Source of the DNA: Deuterostichococcus epilithicus
Taxonomy: Eukaryota; Chlorophyta; Trebouxiophyceae; Prasiolales; Stichococcaceae
Direction of reading: 5' to 3'
Length of the DNA stretch: 64,000 nt
Assembly: GCA_033439295.1 (NCBI GenBank)
Contig: JAVTLE010000014.1
Location: 1,488,001 to 1,552,000, forward strand
This document shows, in pieces, positions 11,101 to 21,235 of this stretch. How positions within the stretch are numbered: the stretch's first letter is position 1; each line of letters opens with the position of its first letter. Made by a program: the position numbers and the translations under genes. Below the pieces are notes generated by a model. It searched no databases and was not told the DNA's origin. It was given only the letters and a program-made list of their open reading frames with translations.

Positions 11101-14100
11101 CCCGCAAGACCCTCAATGCCGCAGGTGCCAGAGGAGTGCCCCCAGGACGTGGCAGACCTGATCAAGGACTGCATGAAGGCGGTGCCCGACGACCGGCCGA
11201 CGACCCGCGAGATCTTCACGCGGCTGCGGCGGTGGTCCATGCCGCGGGAGACCGGCGGCAAGGTCGGCGGCAGCTACCCCGGCTACTCCTCCGGGAGCAC
11301 CAACGAGGGTGGCTCCATGCCTCAGACGCAGGTGTGCCCGCCACAAAACCCGTGTTGTCGCTCTGCTCAAGACGCCCGCCAAGACGCCTGATCCATGGCG
11401 CGTCTCATGTCAGCTTACATGTTTGCTTACAAGTTTGCCCAGTTGCCCACACTGTCCTCTTGCAGCCTGCAATTGGTGCCTTTTCAATAGGCACCCATGG
11501 ACCGCAGCCCTGGATGGGTTGTCGACTCCCGGAGAAACCCAAGTTCCGTCAATTCTGCTGAGCTTCGGTGCCCACAGTCCGCGCAGCCGCCAAAGACGCC
11601 AGACCTGTCGGAGCAGCTGCCGCGCCGCGCGCAGTCGACGCCAGAGATGTCAGAGGACGCGGGCAGGATCACTGACGCGCAGCGGGCGCAGCGGCAGCAG
11701 GGAGACAGGCCGCACGGCGACAACAGCCTGGCAGGCTTGGGTGCTCGCATGCGGTCTTCAAGCCAGCACGAGAAGAGGTCTGGGGCTGCCGGCATCTCTG
11801 CCCGCAGCCGCAGCTCGGACCGCAGCCTGCCGGGCCCAGCCACGCCCGCAGCGGCGGCAGCGGCCGCCGCACCCGCCCTTGGCAGCGGTGGCTCCGACGG
11901 GTGGCAAAACGACAGCGCGGGCCGGACAGGGTCGCAGGCACTGGAGCCCATCCAGAGCGGCGTGCAACACCTCACGGTGCGCAGACCTCTTCGCCGCTTC
12001 CCCTCGGGGGCGCAACAATCTTCTGTGTCTTTCCGTAAGGCATCCTTCTTGACAGTCCCCTGCCAACTTGCCACACTCCATTCTGTGCCCTGACATGCTT
12101 GAAGTTTCGAAAGACCATGTGTTGCCCTGCTGTCACTGCTGTTTCCTGCATCCTGCACGTCCTGAGCCATGGCCCCTGTTCGTGCTGCAGGATGTGCTGC
12201 CGGCCGCGGCAAGGAAAGTGGAGAAGGCGCGTAGCAGCAAGGGCGGGCGGCCGCCGAGCGCGCCCACGAGCGCCGCCAACAGCCGGGGGCCGTCGGCACG
12301 CAACAGCATGGACAGCGGGGCCAGTGTCGCCAGCACCTCGGCCGCCGCCAGCCCCTACACCTTCCTGTTCCCACCGACGGACGAGGCGGCGGCGGCGCCC
12401 ATGCCGCCGCCAGCGGACCCCGCCGCCGGGCCGCAGCCCTTTAACCCCTACCAGGACTTTGGCGGCGCCGCCGAGGAGCCGGCCGAGGCCGCGTCCAACG
12501 GCCCTGTCGCCGCAAAGGGGCAGCGCTCGGAGGCCCCGCCAAACCCCTTCGCGTCCACAGCGCCGGCGGTTCGCACAAAGTCCGAGAACAGCTCGCACTA
12601 CGCTTTTGCGCTGGCGGCGCCGGCCGATGCGCAGGCCGCCGTGCCCGCCGATGCCGCCAACCCTTACGCCAGCTTCACCGGAGCACACTCCGCGCCGCCC
12701 ACGGCGCCCAGCTCGCCGGAACGGTCGCGCGCTGCGGCGGCCAACCCGTACGTCATGTTTGGCACGCCCGTCTCCCCGGCTGCGTCGCCGGGGCCGTCGC
12801 CGCCCGCCTCGCCGGGGCTGTCGCTGTACACGGCTTTTGCCGCCCCCGGCGCCGTCAATGGCGGCGGCGCTGACGACGCCGCACAGCGCCAATCCAGCGG
12901 CGAGGAGGCGGCAGAGTCCGTGCGGGAGCTGGCTTCGGCGGTGACTACCTACCGCGCCGCCAACAGACGGGCCTCCGTGGACGGCGACGCGGCCGCCGCC
13001 AACCCCTTCAACAATGTGCCCGCAGACAGTGACTGGCGCACCGTCCCGGCAGCCGGCGGCCCGGTCCTGGGCGACAGGCCGCGTGTCAAGTCCATCTCCC
13101 GCATGAGCGTGTCCAGCAGCGGCAGGTACGTCCACGTGCTGCGGCGGCCGCCCCGTTGTGCCGCCACCCTTGCGCGGCATTGCACTACGGTGTTTAGGGT
13201 TTTGTGACTTGCTGCTGCCCTCAGGACCGCTTGCTGGGCCGGCCCGCCCTCAGCACGCCGCCGTGGATCATCTAAGCAGCCTTCATTGCCAGGGAGCATT
13301 GCCCCTTATATCGGAGCTGCATCACACACTCTCTCACCCATGCATCCTCGTGCTGGTGGCCAGGCAGCAGTCGGGCGCCAGCAGGCAGGGCAGCTCACGG
13401 CTCAGCGGCAGCGCCGGTGGCTCTTTGCGGCTGGCCTCCGCGCCAGGCAGCCCGGTCCGGCCGCGCTCCGCCGGCCACACCGGCCAGTGGTCGGCCAGGT
13501 CCAGCACTGCCGGCTCCCCAAGGTTCGCCTCCTCCTCGATGCACTTCTAGACGAGGTTTCGATGGCATGACGACCGACAAGTCACCTGGATGGTTCGCTG
13601 ACGCTGCGGCTTGCAAGAGGGAAGGAGTGGAAAGGTGACCAGCATCAGGCTGGAGTGTTGGTGGCAGGGTCTAGCATGTTGGTGCTGTAGTGCTGCATCC
13701 AGCTGCAGTCATCCTGGCGCAGCACCCTTTCGACTGGAGTGCTCAACAACGTGCAGCATCGGCAACCTGGACGACATGTACACACGCTTCCTGAGCAGCC
13801 CGGCGGACATTGCGCGAGCGCGTCGCTCTGACAGCTCCGCCAGCAGCGACTTGGCGGACCCGGTGGCGGCCCTCCGTGCTGAGGCGGCCGCGGCTGCGGC
13901 GGACAACCCCTATGACGTCTTCACGGGCATCAACGAGGCGGGGCTGCAGAGCAGCATCTTCCATGCCCCGGTGGGTGGTTGTGTTGGGTCGTCCGGTTGA
14001 GGTGGTGGCTGTGTGACAAGGCCCTGAGTGGCGCAACATGCATGAGCGGCATGTACGGGCTACGGCATGATTCCTGATGGCGAGTCCGTGCTCGCCCGCT

Positions 14101-15276
14101 CACGGTCAATTGCGCGCCCTGGGCAGCCAGTCGCAGCAGCTCCTTCGATGCCGCGCTGCACCTGTGTTGCGCAGGCCCAGGTGATGGAGCCCAAGCCGGG
14201 CCACAAGTCGGTGCAGCAGACGCGGGCGGCCAGCGGGAGCCGGACGTTCGCTTGCCAGACTCCGGCGGATATCCTGCAGGGCAGTGCTTCGGTGCGCCCC
14301 CGCGCCCGCCCGCCGACCGGCCTGCTGAATTTCTGGGAGCGTTTCACACAGAGCCCTTGACCTGGGAGGCTCTCTGGACGACGGCCTGGCAAGGGCCCCA
14401 GGAGCCATCCTCACTTCTTCCAGAGGCGCTCTCCTGCAGATGCGGCCCGTCTGACTTCCCTACCCACCTCCCGCCGCAGACCGAGCGCCGCCCAAAGAGG
14501 CAGTCGACCAAGCGGTCGTCTGCGCCAGCGAGGGCAGCCTCCGATACCTCGCCGCCGGCAGACAACCCGTACGGCCTGTTCGCCGACATCCCAGGCGTGC
14601 AGGATGCAGAGGAGAGCTACACACCCGCTGTGCGCATTCGAATATCATTTCCTAATTTGCCTGTCCTCGCTGCAGCTGGCGAATGCATGCGCATTACCAC
14701 CTGTCAAGCCTTTACGTCAGCCGCAGGCGAGAACAGCTAGACGCTTGTCTAGCACAGCTTGGTGCATCGCTGCAGCCATTATCCTGGGAGGCATGCGCGG
14801 CGCTGCAGTCTGCGGCGTGCCGTTCTCTTTTAACGCCCACCAGACGTGCTTTCGGCACACGACCCTGCGCAGGAGGTGATAGCAAAGCGCAACCCCAGCG
14901 CGCCGGCATTCCGCCGAGGCAACGCCAAGCCGCCCATCGCAACGCCCTTCGCTGACGCGCCCGAAGCGGAAAACCCGTACAGCCAGTTCCTCGGCGGCGG
15001 CATCGCGACGTCGTCGGTGCCACTGTCGCGGCTTCCGAGCATCAAGCGCAGCCCCTCCGCCGACGACATCGCCCGAGCCCCAAAAACCAACTGGTTCAAG
15101 AAGCAGAAAGCCAAGGTACGTTCTTTGTGGTGGCCTGCTTGCTGTTCCTGTGCATGCAATCGCTGCTGTGGCGCTGGAGAGGGTCAAGGCGTCTGCGCAT
15201 TGCAGAGACGCTGACCTGCAGGCCTGTGATTGCTGACTGTCGCTCCAGCGGTGCACCTGCACCACTGGAGCAGGGC

Positions 15277-15333
<57 letters not shown>

Positions 15334-15589
15334 TGCTGCTGATCTCCATGATGCAGAAACGGAATGCTGCTGATAGTTTCCGTGATGCAGGAATGGAATG
15401 TTGCTAATCTCCACAACGCAGAAAACGAAAAGCTGCTGGTCTGCAGCCGCCGACTGTCACTCTGAATCTATCCTGCAGGTGCCGGCTGCAGAGAAGAAGG
15501 CGGACGCCGAACTGGACTTGCTCATGCGCGACTTGTCTGGTTACGATAAGCCGTCAAAGTCGAACGTCTTCAAGGCGCCCCTCCGGTGA
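8107..15589 (+). CDS. Membrane receptor-like (TKL-type) non-RD protein kinase with long NPYxxF-repeat tail
   Basis: Twenty exons: 8107-8292, 8384-8507, 8615-8715, 8876-8957, 9078-9163, 9313-9462, 9647-9769, 9978-10100, 10349-10472, 10668-10726, 10872-10955, 11125-11331, 11578-11976, 12191-13125, 13364-13522, 13757-13970, 14175-14291, 14480-14596, 14873-15115, 15479-15589. Every junction keeps phase, giving 1247 residues. Order: signal peptide (residues 1-30); short Ala/Thr-rich outside part; membrane helix 97-122; acidic juxtamembrane; kinase about 200-452; disordered Ser/Pro/Ala-rich tail of about 780 residues. Kinase motifs: LGAGSYGKV, VAVKIMHE lysine, HGDLKTLN (Gly replaces Arg of HRD), LGDVGVAR (DVG for DFG), SAPEM, ADIYSFGVVLWE. 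The tail repeats N-P-Y-x-x-F at residues 701, 773, 801, 1031, 1120 and 1164, plus two NPF. The extracellular part has no known ligand domain. A split into two genes is possible, but phase continuity argues for one. Confidence 0.85.
15278..15340. repeat. (GCT)17 plus GTT(GCT)3 microsatellite in last kinase intron
   Basis: Seventeen perfect GCT units from 15278 to 15328, then GTT and three more. It lies in the intron between the last two kinase exons (15116-15478). It is the longest plus-strand CTG run in the window. Confidence 0.95.
15338..15432. repeat. Degenerate three-copy tandem repeat (about 33 bases) next to the CTG tract
   Basis: Three related blocks begin with CTGCTGAT, CTGCTGATAG and TTGCTAAT and continue with TCC-TGATGCAG-AA-GGAATG-like sequence. 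The unit seems to have grown out of the triplet tract. Intronic, with no coding sense. Confidence 0.55.
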
Positions 15590-16132
15590 CGGCGACGCCG
15601 GCAAGCAACTTTAGTGCGTCAAATGGGTGTCACCAAGAGGTCATCGTCTTAATGGCGCCCTGGCGACGCAGTGAGCAGCAGTGTGGCTGCAACCCCCCAC
15701 ACGCAACTCACAGGGAGTGGCGCTGCCAGCCGCCCACGTAGGCCGTGTGCAAACCTAGTCTCTGGTACAGCGCGCGGCACACAGGCCCAAAATAGGCGAT
15801 GTGACAGATTAGAGAAGTTTAGGCAGGACATGGGATTTGGTCTTGTCAGCTCAAGAGCAGATGCACAAGCGCCATCAACCCTACGTCTAAACCCTAAGCT
15901 GTTGTGGCAGCCATGCAGGGTTCTGCAGCGACTAGAGCATTGATATGGTGTAACCGACATCGCTTTGTTTGGACAGCTTTCACGTGGTACTTGTGCCTCG
16001 AATTCTTGGTTTTGTCAACTTTTGGCGCCGACATTTGCTCTAGAGTTGGTTCAGTCAACGGCCATACTGGCAGAGATGATGCGCACTATGCATGAGCTGC
16101 ATACATGTGTCACACCGATCCACAAGCAGTGT
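15590..16132. other. Convergent intergenic region, kinase / CHMP2
   Basis: Tail-to-tail spacer holding both 3' UTRs. A plus-strand TGTAA at 15949 fits the kinase transcript. No exon recognised. Confidence 0.45.
15949..15953 (+). promoter_or_regulatory. Candidate TGTAA poly(A) signal, kinase
   Basis: Green-algal type signal about 360 bases past the kinase stop and before the convergent CHMP2 stop. Confidence 0.45.
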
Positions 16133-17800
16133 TCATTTCAGAGCTGCTAGCGCCTTTTCGAGCTCCGCATCCTCCGCCCCCGATGCCCGCTGAGCGGCGG
16201 CCACCGGTGTCCGGTGCTTCGGCGCCTGTCCAAGCTTTGCCGAGAGGTCGATGCCAATCTCGTCCAGCACCTGCATTGCACCAGAGGTGTGGTTGTGCAG
16301 GGTCTCGGAAAGCGCACTTCACGAATTTTGACGATGGTGCTGGTTGTCGGGCCAAAGCCAACACATCCAGCTGCGGCAGGCACGCACCTGGTTCATGACG
16401 TCCGCAGACTCGTCTTCGTCGTCCTCGAATGCGCCGTCTATGGCGTCGTCCATCATGTCTGCAACACACCGTTCATCTCAGCGCCCCAGCCCCAGAATGG
16501 CTGGGTTGCCACCACGCCACACACAGCACAATCAGCATGTCCGGACGGCGTCTCGTTCCTAGCCGCCAGATAAATTGGTCACAGCAGCTGCCAGCTCGAG
16601 CCCCGCGCCCGCAGCGGTGGCGGCTCACCTGAAGCCATGTCCATGCGCTGGTTCTCACGGCTGAAGGCCGCCATGCTCTGCTGCATGGCCTGCGGGTCGG
16701 CCGCCTGGCCCATGGCCTGCATGGCCTTGCTTGCCGTCGCCATCGAGGCCGCCACGGTGCTGGTGGCCCCCGCAGTCTGCGCAGTGTTCGGGAGGAGCCT
16801 CTGTCTCAGTGTTTCAGGTCGAGGATGAGGGCGCTGGACAACTGGTGCATGGCAGATGACTCGGGACAGCCAGCCGGCGAAAACGCCGCGACGAGAGAGT
16901 AGATCGCGATGTGTCCAGGAGGCAAGGTGCAAGGCACGTACCACCAGGTTGCTGCGCAGCCCGCGCAGCTGTGCGCCGCTGGCGTTGAGTCGGTCCATCT
17001 GCCCAGGCACACATAAGCACACACATGTTGTCTGTGGCAGGTTCACAGCCTTCAAGTGGCAAGACGCTCGGCATGGAGGTACAGGTTGGGGGAGTCCTGC
17101 AATCAGGCGATGCAGATTGATGCTGGCTCCCATGCCGTCGTTGGCAGACAGCCGTATGAGACTGCCGCTGCACCTGCTGCCTGGTGCGCACAAGGCTCTT
17201 TGCCAGCTGCCGCGTGACGGGCTGGTTCCCCTTAGCAGCCGCTGCCTGCGACGTGCAGGTCGCCACAGAGAATTCACCCTTGCGCGCCAGACAACAGAGA
17301 TGCACGCAGAGGGCAGCAGGCCAGGCCGCATAGCGTCAAATGCTGAGACTGTCACCTTGATCTCCCTGACCAGCTTTGTCTCCTCCCGCTTGAGCTGCAG
17401 CACCTCTCGCTCCAAATCTGCCAGCGCGCGTCAGATTGGTCTGGGCTTACAGGCGGCATGGCAAACGACACAGGCGGCATGGCGAGAGAAGCCTGGCTGG
17501 GCGGCTGTTGCGAGTTGCAGCAGTCGAGAGAGGAGCGGGCAAGCGTCTTTGTGCGCGCGTGGCGGTCAGAATCCGCATGACACTGCGCACTGCGTCCCTC
17601 ACCTCGCACGCCGGTCGTTATGTCCCTCTGAGAAGCTCGCACCGTTTCTGCAGATGAAAGAGAAGCTGTGCATTGTTTGGGAAAACCATGCCAGGAGCTG
17701 ATGAACATGTGCATGTGGCCCTGCGCAAGCGGTAGGATTTGTTCACATGACCTTGTGGGGTGCTCTTCTCACCTTTAGCTGTGGGTTTCTTCTGAAACAT
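16133..17800 (-). CDS. ESCRT-III subunit CHMP2/VPS2-like
   Basis: Seven exons: 17800-17773, 17417-17356, 17245-17174, 16998-16942, 16776-16629, 16458-16388, 16270-16133; in phase, 191 residues, slightly shorter than human CHMP2A/B. It is a small helical protein that polymerises on endosomal and other membranes to bud vesicles inward and recruits VPS4. Seen: basic N-terminus MFQKKPTAK, the coiled EREVLQLKREETKLVREIK, LAKSLVRTRQQ, RLNASGAQLRGLRSN, the M/A/Q-rich helix ending in ENQRMDMASG, then acidic DDAIDGAFEDDEDESADV and LDEIGIDLSAKLG. The C-terminal MIM1-like end reads ELEKALAALK, with Ala where Arg is common in LxxRLxxLK. Divergent from the rhomboid gene. Confidence 0.92.
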
Positions 17801-18242
17801 CGTGCTGGTCGTCCTCCGAAAAGGGCTCGCCGCTGCGACGCTGCTGTTTTAAACACTTGCTGTTGCGCAAGATTGCTGCAGTCAAACCACCACGAGGATT
17901 GCCCGCTTCGCCAAGGAGAATTCGCTCAGTGATGCTTGGGGGGGCGCAGTGTTGTTGCGTGGCGTTGATGCTTGGGGGCGCGCAGTGTTGTTGCGTGGCG
18001 TCGGTCCTCAGCGAACCAGGTTGCTGCCACTGCGTACGAAGCGTGGTCTGTGCTCTATGCTATGGCATGTGCAACAAACCCACTGCAGACAAGCCAATGC
18101 TTCAGCATGTGCGATGCACGACTTCTGCTCCGGAACATGTGCGACGAACGGCTTCTGCAGCAGCGCGTGAGCGATCCCGTCATGGCCAAATGAAAGATCT
18201 CGGAGTCCAAGACAGTTGAAGCCAGAGACACCGAGCAAGCGA
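17801..18242. promoter_or_regulatory. Divergent intergenic region with short tandem repeats, CHMP2 / rhomboid
   Basis: About 440 bases between head-to-head starts. It contains two pairs of direct repeats (listed separately) and no recognised exon. Confidence 0.4.
17932..18003. repeat. Two-copy 36-base tandem repeat
   Basis: GATGCTTGGGGG...GCGCAGTGTTGTTGCGTGGCGT occurs twice head to tail with small differences in the G run. It sits in the divergent promoter region. Confidence 0.8.
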
Positions 18243-20140
18243 ATGCTCTGTGAGCGGTCCTGCCATTTGTTGCGTTCGTCACCTCATTGGGAGAATCAGG
18301 TCACAGCTTTGGATCGGCGGTGCTGCGCGCAGGTCAGACGTTTCGACACTGTCTCGCGACGTTTGGTCTCACCTCTGGCCATCCGTCTGCGAGCTTCTGC
18401 CGTGACGATGCGCATGCAGCCTGGCTCAGCAAGCATACGATATGGTCCTCATCAGCCACGCCTCGTCGCGCTGGCAAATAGGATCAATGCCTCGAGGTTG
18501 CAGTCACTCAGCGCCGCGCAGCGATTCAGCAGCAGGCCGCGCAGGCAGCACAAGCTGCAGGCACGCAGCCAGCCAACCTTCTCCGGCCTCGGCTCTGCAC
18601 CTCTGGGAGCCATAGCACTTGCGGGCACCTACGTCGCGAGGAGCGCAGGGTGCGGCAGAGAATGACCTGCATCACAGGATGACGCCAGTGTGCACAAGCC
18701 TGTGCTGCTTGCGTCCAGGTGCCCACCCCTCGAGCTAGCAGGCTGCTGGGATTGGGCCGGCGTGAAAAGCTGTGACGATTGCACCGCAGGGCGTCTCAAA
18801 GCGGGTCGCAGAAGTCGCTGGCGGACTTTGGGCACCCGCGCCGCCGCATCTGCGATGCGCTGCTGGTGCTCAACGTGGTCATGTACGGCCTACAGTGGTA
18901 CTCGCAGGGGCGCATGCTGATGTGGGGCGCTAAGGTGGGCCTGCATGACCACCTGCAGCCGCGCACAGCAGCTGCTGTCCAGCCTGTGCAAGGCACCGGC
19001 AGCCTTCCGTGGCATCAAACACCACTGCCACGGGCTCCGTCCTCATGCGGCAGTGCGGATTCCTGCTGCGCAGGTCAACTCCCTCATCGCGCATGGGGAG
19101 TGGTATCGTCTCGTGTCTTGCACCTTCCTCCACGGCAACCTGCTGCACCTGTTCACCAACTGCCAGGCGCTCAGCTCTCTGGGGCCCTTTGTAGAAAACA
19201 ACGCCGGCCATGCCCGCTTCCTCGCCATCTATGCGACGTCCGCCGTCGCTGGCTCCGTTGCCAGCTACATGTTCTGTCCCAGCCTCTCCGTCGGCGCCTC
19301 AGGCGAGCGACGCTCCACGCAAACATACTTGGCTTCTTGATTCAAGACACTCCCCTACGCTGCCATTCAGCAATCTTCCGGTATGGCCGCAGATGTTGAA
19401 ACTTATCTCTGACTTGCTCATCTTTCAGGGTGACGAAGCCTCACTGATGCCTGCTGCACGTGTTCCACAGGTGCCATCTTCGGACTGGGTGCCGCACTGG
19501 CCTTGATCGTCTATAGGCATCGCGACGCCAACAAGGCGTTCTCAAAGGTATGGTGCCCCAGCTGACTGCAGCTGTAGAAGATGCTCGGGATGACCGCAAA
19601 GCATCCCTCAATGCGGCCCTGCTTTACTAAGAGGCGAATGTGTCTCTGCAGGTGATGCTCAGGTCGTTGGGGCAGAGCCTGCTGATCAACGGCATGATTG
19701 GCCTCTTCATGCCCCAGATTGACAACTGGTGCGCGGCGAACAGTTCTGGGCTGCTGCACGTTGTTATGCTTCATAGACAGGGAAGGGCATACCTGGCTTC
19801 CGGTCCGTCTTGAACTTGCATGACAGCGAGCATGTTGCGGTGCAACTGACAGACGCTTTTGGTCGCACTCACGACAGGGGTCACATGGGTGGGATGGTGG
19901 GAGGCGCCATTGTGTCATTCCTTCTGGGACCGCGATATGTGAGTGCTCAGCTACCGCATGCACTGCCGTACCACTCGAAGATTCTTGTCGCGTTGCTCAA
20001 AAGGCGCCGTCCTATGTACGCATCGACACTTGATGGGCCGCTCACCTCCTTGTATGCCTGAGCAGGTGCGAGAGGGAGGCATGGTGCGTGACCGACCGCC
20101 GCTCCCGTTGCTAGCAGATCCTCCCAGGAGCCTCAAGTGA
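18243..20140 (+). CDS. Rhomboid intramembrane serine protease, probably chloroplast
   Basis: Seven exons: 18243-18649, 18790-18934, 19074-19302, 19471-19547, 19652-19728, 19878-19938, 20066-20140. The start is uncertain: in-frame ATGs at 18243 and 18408; the later one gives a typical Arg/Ser-rich transit peptide. The protein cleaves membrane helices with a Ser-His dyad. Seen: first helix RICDALLVLNVVMYGLQW, loop motif GEWYRLVSCTFLHGNLLH, LFTN, the catalytic serine in SVGASGAIFGLGAAL, and the catalytic histidine in GHMGGMVGGAIVSFLLGP. A short basic/Pro-rich tail ends at 20140. The intron after GAS has a GC 5' splice site; keeping it would stop translation after about 13 residues. Closest in layout to plant plastid rhomboids (RBL10/11 group), from memory. 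Confidence 0.88.
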
Positions 20141-21235
20141 TGTAGGTATCCCGAGCCACAACGACACAATGGTCACTGCGGCCACTCCTCTGTAGTCTTG
20201 TGGATGCTGCTAGAGCTACAAGGGTTCCTCAGATACTGTCTCTGCTTGTGTCGTTTATTCCTTACATTGGTCCCTAGAGATCGGTCAGACACACTGTCTG
20301 TACCATCGACGTATCATCCAGACCTTGCACCACGTCGACTAGCCGCATCACCATCCAATAGGTACTTGATCGCGAGCTGGAGGTATCAACACCGAACACA
20401 TCACGTGCAGCGCCCGGCCTTGATGCTGCTTGTTCATGGGCTACGCCTGCTCAAACCCAATGCAGTAAACCATAGCGAGCACGAAGAGCAAACCCCTGCC
20501 TGATCATGCGACCCCGATGAAATGACCCAGTACATGCCTGTGGACAACCCTAAGGCCGTTCCCCTGCCTCCGCCCCTTCACTAATTTGCGTCAAAGCTTT
20601 GGCTGCCGCGCCACAGATACAGATGTCGCACCCAATTCACTTCCAAGATTTCCAGCGGCTATCGCCTGGATAAAGGATGTCTGCAGCAAGGCAGCTACTC
20701 GCCGCCGCTGTCCACAATGCCACATCACGCACCGACCGCGGCACAGCGCTTGTGCCCGGGCTGCGCTGCTGTGGCCCTGCGGCCCGGGCGCGGCGCCTTG
20801 CTGCCGCGGCAGCCGCCCATGCCTTTTGGCTGTCGTCTGGCACGGTGCGTCGGAAGCCGCAGCGCGCGCTCGGCGCCGGTTTGCTCACCGCCCCTTCCGC
20901 CGTGCGGCAGCGGCGGCCTCAGCCGCCGCCACCGCGGTCGTCACAGCAGCGAGGACGCCCTCCTGCACCGCAGTCGCCGTCTCCGCCGCCGCCACCGCAG
21001 ACTGCACCGCCTGCCGCACCGGGGCCTGCGCCAGAGTGGTGCGGGGGGCCTGAGCGTGAGCAAGCGGCGCCATGTCGAGACCTGCAACTCGCAGGAGCCG
21101 GCGCAGCGCAAGCCAGGGCGCCGGCGCCTGCTCCACATCTCAGCCTGCCGCCAAAGGCCTGCAGCTGAGGACATGAAACCCACCGGTGTCATCACCCTGC
21201 GCAGCATCTCAGCGCCACAGCGTTCGCCGCAACGG
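20141..21235. other. Convergent region, rhomboid / MORN gene; possible Ala-rich last exon of the MORN gene
   Basis: The first 500 bases show nothing coding. On the minus strand 21136-20885 there is a Gln/Thr/Ala-rich frame (AQAPVRQAVQSAVAAAETAT and similar) ending at TGA, which reads like protein, but I could not join it in phase to the MORN exons. It may be a final or alternative exon. A minus-strand TGTAA lies at 20262. Confidence 0.3.
20262..20266 (-). promoter_or_regulatory. Candidate TGTAA poly(A) signal, MORN gene
   Basis: Minus-strand TGTAA about 970 bases past the read-through stop at 21236, or about 620 past the Ala-rich frame; its position mildly favours a later 3' end for the MORN gene. 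Confidence 0.25.

Noticed and set aside
11972-13180. 402-codon minus-strand frame rich in Gly/Arg
   Set aside because: It is the antisense of the kinase tail; the plus-strand frame has the repeated NPYxxF motifs and joins in phase to both neighbours.
15127-15342. Frame ending in a poly-Cys run, and its poly-Ser and poly-Ala partners
   Set aside because: Translation of the intronic GCT tract; not coding.
12191-15589. Kinase tail as a separate gene
   Set aside because: No good ATG at the start, and exon 13 to 14 and all later junctions keep the same phase; one gene is simpler.
17900-18200. Short plus-strand frame with repeated Cys/Leu words as a small protein
   Set aside because: Produced by the 36-base tandem duplication in the promoter region; frame is interrupted and resembles no family.
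20677-21168. Pro-rich plus-strand frame opposite the MORN gene end
   Set aside because: Low-complexity shadow of GC-rich DNA with no family likeness or splice support.
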